A stretch of DNA of 64,000 bases. Origin: Morella rubra (lineage: Eukaryota > Streptophyta > Magnoliopsida > Fagales > Myricaceae). A program made the position numbers and the translations under genes. The notes under the pieces are model-generated. The model saw nothing but the letters and a program-made list of their open reading frames with translations, was not told where the DNA came from and did no database searches. How positions within the stretch are numbered: position 1 is the stretch's first letter; every line of letters begins with the position of its first letter. Shown piece by piece: positions 50,286 to 64,000 of the stretch. Location of the stretch: the NCBI GenBank assembly GCA_003952965.2, contig CM025854.1, forward strand, positions 12,287,769 to 12,351,768, in the 5' to 3' direction.

Positions 50286-52400
50286 AATATGTATTTTTCA
50301 TTATGATAAAACTTGAGAAAAATTTCATGCTAATTTTTTTTTAAGTCTCTTTTTCTACGAGACTATAAAAAAAAAATTCATTCCGGACTTGATTAGCACC
50401 CGAACAAAAAAGCATTGAAGCGTTTCATATTTAATTTCTTGCCATTAATTAAGCTAGTGGAAATTATTCGCTTTCACTTTGCATGTGCTTGAGGTCTTTA
50501 ATTCTTTATTTTGATTGTGTTTCTAAATCTCTTGTATCTTTTATATATTCAGCCATATTGGTTGGGTGTCATTTATAATTGTTCTAAAGAGAAACCTAAA
50601 TATGTATTAAATATATATAATGCCGAATAATCATATTTAATACTGACTATATATTTACGTACATATTTCTCTTTTTTAAGCTACAAAGATAAGAAATTAG
50701 AACGAATTCTGATCGCATCCGACTTTTCTTGATGTTTTAAATAAACTTTCTTTACACAATTAACAAAATAATAAATGTTGATTGAAGTAATAGTATTGAT
50801 TGTTTTAGTGTGATATTTGAAATTTTATAAGTGGGAGAAAAGAAGGAACGAGAGATGATCAAGTCGGCTGCTGAAAGGGTAAACAGGTGAGGCAATAGCT
50901 TAAGGCTCCCTAATTAGGAATGCTCTTATTATTAAAACTCTTATATTATAGTAAAATTAAAATTTTTTAATTTTGAAGGCCCTATATTATAGTAAAATTA
51001 AAAAAGCCCGAATTTTTTTAAATAACTCACATAAGAATATTTAAAAATTAGTTTATAAAATTAAAATTGAAAATAAAAAATACATACTAGAAACTAACGA
51101 GACTTTTTAATGATCCAAAGAACTTTACAAATAACTTTGACTAGTACTTTTAAAGTCAAAGTATAGATGTAATTAGTATTTTCTTGAGTGTTATATTTAG
51201 TGTAAATCTTATCATTACCATATAAACAATGATTTTGTTGACGAATAATATTTTTTAAAAATATGTCTTCTTTTTCCAAAATTTTAAAATAATTTAAGGT
51301 GTTATATGATCCGTCAAAGTCAATTCAAGTCGGATAAAACGTCCATGTTGGAAGGTGCCAGGCTGATTTTCATGTACCAACTGAATTGAAGTATTCAAAT
51401 ATAAAATAATATTGTCTATATATTATTCGTCCGTTTCTTCGCTGCTTGTAATATTTTTTTTGCCTGATTCATTACCTTATATTGTTTGTTGGGAAGTTAT
51501 TATTTATTTATATTGGCCCAACGAGATTCACAAGAAACCATGTTCGGTCAGCACCGCATAACATGTGCAGCACATGTTAGGTTACGTAAACATTGAAGGA
51601 GAGGATATCTTTCGTAATTACATTTCATTATAAGCCTTTTTCGTAATTCCAGAAGGGAAGTGATTAATTTAACACATATTTTGACAAATTCTTCGAGAAA
51701 ATCTTTCAATTAAATTAGGGGCATTAATTTCTCATTACCTTTTGAAATGGAAATATGAATGATTGGCCACAACTTTAGATCATTTTTAAATGTATAAGTA
51801 CTAGCTTACTCAATAGAAAATTAATTTTTTTTGAGTGTCTGAATCAAATATATAAATGAAAAGGAAAATAAGTTGAATTGGAATACTATTTTTTTAAAAA
51901 AATATCACTACTAATTGTTATATATATATACCCTTGATTTTATTTCTTAAATTTGTAAAATAATAACTACAAATATGATTTAATGGAAAGAAAGTGTGCA
52001 TAAATAAAGATGAAAAGTTAGCATGGTATTACCTATTAAAAAATAAATTAGATAATTTTGGATGAAACCGGTAAGATTTACTCAAAAATCTTATTTAAAC
52101 ATTAATGTATCAGATAATATTATTATTAACAGCAGCACACTCATATATATATCTAAAAAATATTTTCACCGAAAAAGGTACATAAAACACAATATAATAC
52201 AGTGGAATTTTGGAACATCATATTTTTAAATATAGCAAAAAACCATATAATTTTGGAGTTGCATCTCATAGGACCCCTGTTCTTTCTTTTTGAATTATTC
52301 TTTAAAATTGTCATATCATCTTCAGATTGACAAAGAAAATTTCCGGGATAAAAAAAAGAAAAAAGAAAGAGAATTTGGTGATTTCGAAACATTTTTTAGA
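50286..52400. other. AT-rich intergenic spacer upstream of the kinase gene
   Basis: No gene or bounded element found. A near-duplicate of 'ccctatattatagtaaaattaaaa' occurs within 50940-51005. Confidence 0.45.
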
Positions 52401-52462
52401 GGTTTATTCAGCACCGTCAGATTCCAATTCCTTTCTTGAAGCATGAGGCAATCAGAATCCTC

Positions 52463-52521
52463 CACGTGGTGGCTCATTCCCTCCCTTATCCTTTAAAAAG
52501 ACCACGTGTCCAGCTGACGTG
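52463..52521 (+). promoter_or_regulatory. G-box and ACGT elements in the MPK20 promoter
   Basis: CACGTG occurs at 52463-52468 and 52503-52508, and TGACGTG at 52515-52521, all within 60 bp and about 0.45 kb upstream of the probable transcription start. ACGT-core elements bind bZIP factors in ABA, light and stress responses. Function here is inferred. Confidence 0.5.
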
Positions 52522-52933
52522 CCCAACTACTTCATGCTGATACCTTCCGTTTAGACTCTAAAGAGACAGTAGGCCCCGGTGCAAGTAACTCTAGAAAAAG
52601 ATCGCCTCTCTTACTGTGGTTTATCAAAATTTTAAAGAATATTTTTAAAATTTTAAGAAATTTTATTTTATTAAAATTTATAAAAAAAAATAAAAAATAA
52701 ATATATATATAATATAAAAATTTAAAATTTAAATATTTATTTTACTAAAAATTTTCATACTCAAAATATTAGAAAACAAGCGTCACCCTAACGAGCCCCT
52801 CCATCTACAACAAATTACGAGAAATGCACTTCGTATCTAACGACCATATCCGTATCCCCATACGTTTCGGATTAAAAAAAAACGCGCAAGTACCAAAGCT
52901 ACCCCCACACCATTTCTCCCCCTAGATTTATGC

Positions 52934-52942
52934 CATATATAC
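52934..52942 (+). promoter_or_regulatory. TATA box of the MPK20-like gene
   Basis: CATATATAC stands 30-40 bp before a CT-rich block (52960-53052) with two (CT)n runs, a typical initiator and leader of plant housekeeping-type genes. Confidence 0.55.
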
Positions 52943-53063
52943 CTCTCTCTTCCCATCCCACATTTTCTCCCTCCCTCTCTCTCTCTCTCTCATTTTGTCG
53001 GTGTTCCAGATCCCTCAGCTAGGGAGGCCCTCTCTCTCTCTCTCTCTCTCTCGTTTTCCAATT

Positions 53064-53279
53064 ATGAGGTTGAGTGCTATATGATATCTGTTGTTGTCGT
53101 TGTTTGGTGCTTAGTGGGTGAATATTGGGGATTGGAGAGCAAGGTGTGCGTGCATGAGGGATTTGTTGCTGCTGGGTTGGATTCTTTTATGTTCCGTGAC
53201 CGGAATCGGGGGAAGAAGAATAAGGTGGGACTGTGTGCTTGTGATCCGGAGCAGGGGTAGGTGGGGTAAATGTGGCTGA
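53064..53279 (+). promoter_or_regulatory. Three upstream ORFs in the MPK20 leader
   Basis: The leader holds three ATG-initiated frames before the main start at 53391: 53064-53084 (6 codons), 53081-53260 (59 codons, beginning MISVVVVVWCLVGEYWG) and 53154-53279 (41 codons). The first stop overlaps the second start (ATGA). All three end before the main ATG. They could limit translation of the kinase, as uORFs often do, provided the leader is transcribed as predicted. Confidence 0.6.
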
Positions 53280-53390
53280 GTTTGAGCTATTGAGGCGAAT
53301 TTGGCATCCGGGTTTTCTTTATTCCTTCCTGATCTCAGCTGGAGTTTTAAGCAGAGTTATTTGGAACTTGTTCCTGGATTTGGCTGGAAA

Positions 53391-60395
<7,005 letters not shown>

Positions 60396-60775
60396 AGAGA
60401 AAAAACACGTCAGAAAGGTTGGGTCGGTTCAGTATTGTATGAGAAGGATGTACTAAAGAGAAAACACGTCAGAGCCATGATGAGAGGAAGGCTCTTGCTA
60501 GGGAATGTGAGGAATGGGGTGAGGGATTGATTTCCTATGGAAGAGCCAGCTCTCTCAGGTGGTTATGTAGACGCTATTAGTATTTGTCGTGGAAATAATA
60601 TTTTAGCCAATTCATAGAAGTTGTTTATTCCTCTCGCGCCTTATCAAACTCCATATTGATTCCCAGGCTCACTCTCAGTATGCCCGCATTACATGACACT
60701 TTCGGTTATTCTAATTCCCTGCGCCTCAAATCAGCATTCTTTGGCCTTTGCATAGATTTTTGACATGTAATATAG
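60396..60775 (+). terminator. Probable 3' UTR and polyadenylation region of MPK20
   Basis: The sequence after the stop is T-rich with a near-upstream 'aataat' element (about 60595) and a second AT-rich element near 60770 ('gtaatatagg'). The exact cleavage site cannot be read from sequence. Confidence 0.45.
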
Positions 60776-61348
60776 GTTGACTTGCTGTGCGGAATCTCAA
60801 ATTACTATTTTTGATTTATGCCCGAACATAATAATTTGTTCCTATTTTCTGTAATTGCCTAGTGAGAGTAGTTTCTGCTGTTCCACCTGGATTAACACTT
60901 GAATTTGCTTGAACAACTTCATTGTGGGATCTAACAAATCTTGATACACAGAATATTTGTATAGATGATGTCTGATCTCTCTCAGGCCTAGTGTTGTGAA
61001 AACTGCAATGAAGTTCCCATCTTCCTTTGGGTAAAGAAGGCCAATCCACGACAATTCTTGTGCATCGGGTTCGGATGGACTTCACTTAGTTTGGTTGCAC
61101 TAAAATCTTAATGTTATAGCAAATCTAGGAGATGTGCAGTGGTCGTTCGCCACACTAGTCAATTAAGTCACGGTATTTTTGTTGCTGTGGAGATTGGAAC
61201 TAAGGACCTCTCTTTTGAAAGATTTGCACTCTTGCCATTTCCTCCACATCCCGGGGGGTATGAAGTTGCCATCTTGTTCTCTCTTTGTTTCCATTTACTA
61301 AGCCTTAGAGGCTGTTTGAGGGAAAATGCTCTAAATACACGTTTCTTT
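60776..61348. other. Spacer between MPK20 and the copia element
   Basis: Two overlapping minus-strand frames (60842-61054 and 60816-61085) and a + frame (61139-61408) occur. None shows a family I can name. Confidence 0.4.
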
Positions 61349-61349
61349 G

Positions 61350-62972
61350 TAGGAATGTCAGAAGTGCGGAAAGTTTTATATTCCTCCTCAATAGTAGCTT
61401 TACAATGAGAGTGTTTTTATATACACGATAATAAATAAAGAAAGAATCTTTAGAGATCAAGTTTGTTAAAATGAGCTGTAAGAAAATCGTAACAGAATGG
61501 GTTCTATGTCTGCTCCTCTGGAGGGCGCACAACCTGTAGTGACGTGGTAGAGCATTGCCAAGTTTGTGTAGAGTGCACAATTGGGTCATTTAGGTTAATA
61601 TGCCCCTGCGAGTCCATTGGGGTCGGGCTGCACAATCGGAAATCCGGTTGGACCGGATTTTCGTTATACCTAAAATGAGCGTCCGATCTGCCCTTAAGTG
61701 ATCTAGACGGTTTATTTTTTTTTTCCTAAGTTTTTTTTTAATTTTTTTTTTTTTTTTGTAAATCAAGGGAAAGGGAGAACTTAAATTCGAAGGGGGCAGG
61801 CCGGAAGGGACTAGGGAGGGCGTCACAATGCATAATTTTGACTCAAGAGTTTTTATTTTTAAGTTTAAAATTTGTATAATTTTTTTTTAAAAAAATATTT
61901 ATTATTTAAATTAATAAATGCGATCCGGTTCGGTCCAGACTGGATCCCAAATGGTTTGGATTGGACCAGACTGGATTTGGACTACTAAGACCACAAATCC
62001 GGTCCGGTCCGATTCTGTGCAGCCCTACATTGGGGTGTTAAACACAGTGAGACTTGAACAAAGAACGACAAAGCGGGCAGCCACAAGTGGTTTGGTGAAG
62101 ACATCGACAAGCTGGTCTTTGCAGCTGTAGTACGATATATGAAAAGTTTTGGCAGCCACCCTATCTTGGACAAAATGGAAGTTGATGTCCATGTGCTTTA
62201 TTGTGGAATGATAAACAGGATTGGTGGAGAGGTAAGTTGCACCAATGGTGTCACACCACAACGTAGGAGGCTGGAAGAGGGATAGATCGAGCTCTCGAAG
62301 GAGAGTCTGCAACCAAATTAGTTCTGCAGCAGTGTTGGCTAATGACTTATACTCGGCTTTGGTGCTTGATCGTGCCATAGTCCGTTGTTTGCGAGAGCTC
62401 TAGGAAATGAGATGTCGTCAAAGGAAGATACAAAAGCCACCTGTAGATCGTTGGTCGTCTGAGCAGCCAGCCCAGTCGGCATCTGAATATGTCTGAAGAG
62501 AGAACCCAGACTTGGAAGCAAAAAATAAACCTTGATTAATGGAGGACTTAAGATACCATAGGATTTTGTTGACAACAAACCAGTGAGACATCTTCGGCTG
62601 GTGCATGAACTGACATACCCTGTTCACGACAAATGAGATATCTGGGCGTGAAAGAAAGATATTGCAACCTACCAACAAAGCTTCGAAAACAAAGTAACGT
62701 CGTTGAAATCAGGAGAGTCAAATTTTGATAGCTTGATAGAAGCAGACATTGGTGAGGAGATAGTATTCGCTTGGAGCATGTGGCTATGTTGAAGAAGATC
62801 CTTTGTACATTTTCATCGAGACAAAAGGACGCCCCATCACTATAATCGATCTAAAGTCCAAGAATATAGGAGAGTTCCCAAGTCAGTGACCAAAAAAACA
62901 ATATCGAGTGGCTTAACAAGAGAATCGGTGGCAGTTGACTGAGAGGAGGTGATGACCATGTCATCAATGTAC
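61350..62972 (-). mobile_element. Old copia-type retrotransposon, 3' part, interrupted
   Basis: Read on the minus strand from 62972, the sequence begins at the reverse-transcriptase active-site motif YIDDM (62957-62971). It continues through degraded RT to SRPDISFVVNRVCQFMHQP and TYSDADWAGCSDDQRSTGGF, then an RNase H domain (ARSSTKAEYKSLANTAAELI, and further on IKHMDINFHFVQDRV). Stops lie at 62417 and about 62400 where Gly and Trp are expected. After the MITE at 61623-62027 the frame resumes, followed by a polypurine-like CGCAGGGGC and a probable short 3' LTR (about 61350-61598) with a TATA-like 'gtatataaaaac' on the minus strand. The 5' part is displaced by the younger element at 62973. Confidence 0.8.
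61623..62027. mobile_element. hAT-type MITE inside the copia element
   Basis: The ends TCGGGCTGCACAATCGG and (inverted) TAGGGCTGCACAGAATCGG bound a 405-bp unit with the exact 8-bp duplication CATTGGGG (61615-61622 and 62028-62035). The termini and CCGGTCCGG-type subterminal motifs match the larger element at 15287-19415, so both belong to one hAT family. It interrupts the C-terminal coding part of the older copia element, whose minus-strand reading frame continues on the other side. Confidence 0.9.
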
Positions 62973-63621
62973 TGTTGGGTTTATTCCTTCTATGTGGAGG
63001 AAAGCCCAATGGGGGTCTTTAATAAGGCCCAAAGCCCATTAGGGTTTTAACTTATAACCCTAAGGAGAATTCTTTAAGTGGTACGGATTAAAAGAAGAGA
63101 AAAGAAAAGAAAGAGGCAGTTTTTCTCTTTCACGCCCAGGTTTCATCAAAGGCTAGATCCCGCTTCGTCTGTGGTCCGATCGAGCTGAAATTTGGAGGAG
63201 ACGTTCACGACACAAGGGGCTATCATCTGAACGGTGAAGATCAGATTTTGAGCTCGGTAACAGTTGTTCGTACACGTGAACAGTAACCGCGGATTGTTGG
63301 TATTTTCTCTACGTTGTTTTTCCGTAGTATTTGCCAAGATTGATATCATCTTGAAGATCTGAGTTGTAGCCTCTAGTTGTGACTAGAGAAGACTTTGTGT
63401 ACCCATTATTTGGTTTATAGTGGAGATTTGACTGGACTAGGTCCCGTGGTTTTTTCTTCCTCACACCGGGGAAGTTTTCCACGTAAAAATTGCTTGTGTT
63501 GTTCTTGCTTGGTGTGATTGATTATTCTTCAGTACGTATAATTGTTGAGATTACGCTCTATTTGCTTTCATCTAGAGAGAAGATTTATTCCGCTGTTTGT
63601 TTGTCGTTATTTCTCTCAACA
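62973..63621 (+). mobile_element. 5' LTR of a younger copia-type element
   Basis: The 649-bp unit begins TGTTGGGTTTATTCC and ends TCTCTCAACA, with TGTTG/CAACA inverted termini. It is followed immediately by a primer-binding site and a gag start. The 5-bp sequence before it is TGTAC (62968-62972); the partner duplication would lie beyond the window. Confidence 0.88.
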
Positions 63622-63624
63622 AAG

Positions 63625-63636
63625 TGGTATCAGAGC
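63625..63636 (+). other. Primer-binding site (initiator Met tRNA)
   Basis: TGGTATCAGAGC, three bases after the LTR end, is complementary to the 3' end of plant initiator methionine tRNA, the usual primer of copia elements. Confidence 0.92.
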
Positions 63637-63671
63637 TAGGTTGCCAAGTTGTTTGGTTGACAATTTGAGTT

Positions 63672-64000
63672 ATGGAAGCAAATGTGAGTAGAATGGTTAA
63701 CCTAAATGGTTCAAATTATCACATATGGAAGGGAAAAATGGAAGATCTTCTTTATGTAAAAGATTATTATCTACCGGTGTTTGCTACTGAAAAACCGGCT
63801 AACAAGTCGATGCAGAATGGACTTTGTTACATCGACAGGTGTGTGGGTATATCAGGCAGTGGGTAGATGACAATGTTTTGAACCATATTAGTGGGGAGAC
63901 ACATGCACGTACTTTGTGGAGTAAGCTTGAACAGTTATATGCTAGAAAAACTGGAAATAATAAGATGTTTCTAATTAAGCAGATGATGGCTTTGAGATAC
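63672..64000 (+). pseudogene. Copia gag start, frameshifted, runs off the window
   Basis: The ATG at 63672 opens [20 protein letters not shown], typical of the N-terminus of copia gag (the segment ahead of the UBN2-like domain). Near 63805 the reading slips by one base: the first frame ends at TAG (63866), while the other frame continues to the window end with gag-like sequence including HARTLWSKLEQLYARKTGNN. Gag would form the virus-like particle. The rest of the element lies outside the window. The slip is probably a real mutation but could be a sequencing error. Confidence 0.8.

Noticed and set aside
60816..61085. Two overlapping minus-strand frames downstream of MPK20
   Set aside because: They read the same bases in two phases and neither gives a recognisable family, so a gene is not supported.

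Overview
This is a eudicot plant nuclear genome fragment. It has AT-rich spacers, microsatellites, a 1,000-base run of N (scaffold gap), spliced genes with GT..AG introns, and dense plant transposable elements. Only one gene looks intact: a ten-exon TDY-type MAP kinase on the + strand (53391-60395, 623 codons) that I recognise as an MPK20 orthologue. Everything else gene-like is a broken relic or a fragment carried inside a transposon.

Layout. 1-4.7 kb: nothing recognised, plus the gap. 4.9-8.9 kb: two degenerate F-box-like genes flank a 2.2-kb Mutator-like element that carries a piece of an R3H-domain protein gene (a Pack-MULE). 9.2-14.7 kb: a copia-type LTR split by a ~4.1-kb solo LTR with 5-bp target duplications, then a hAT transposase tail. 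15.3-19.4 kb: a hAT-type element with 8-bp duplications and two nested solo LTRs. 19.6-20.65 kb: a Mutator-type element with 9-bp duplications. 20.9-28.5 kb: a pile of LTRs, including solo LTRs with exact duplications. 29.4-34.07 kb: a CACTA element carrying exons of a Fray/OSR1-like protein kinase gene. 34.3-38.6 kb: a second hAT transposase tail, a 200-bp MITE, and a second hAT-type element that holds a solo LTR and one exon resembling U2 snRNP A'.

41.3-42.55 kb: a PPR pseudogene related to At3g56550. 43.85-44.4 kb: a coiled-coil fragment of a CNL resistance gene. 45-52.4 kb: AT-rich spacer with a palindromic double G-box and a SINE-like head. 52.4-60.8 kb: the MAP kinase gene with a G-box promoter, CT-rich leader and three upstream ORFs. 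61.3-64 kb: an old minus-strand copia element, interrupted by a hAT-type MITE, and cut inside its reverse-transcriptase active-site motif by a younger + strand copia element that runs off the window.

The genes here do not form a pathway. What stands out is that three different DNA-transposon superfamilies each hold a host-gene fragment, and that nested insertions can be ordered in time from exact target-site duplications. I found no undescribed system beyond this. Gene-family names rest on recognition of protein motifs, not on database searches.
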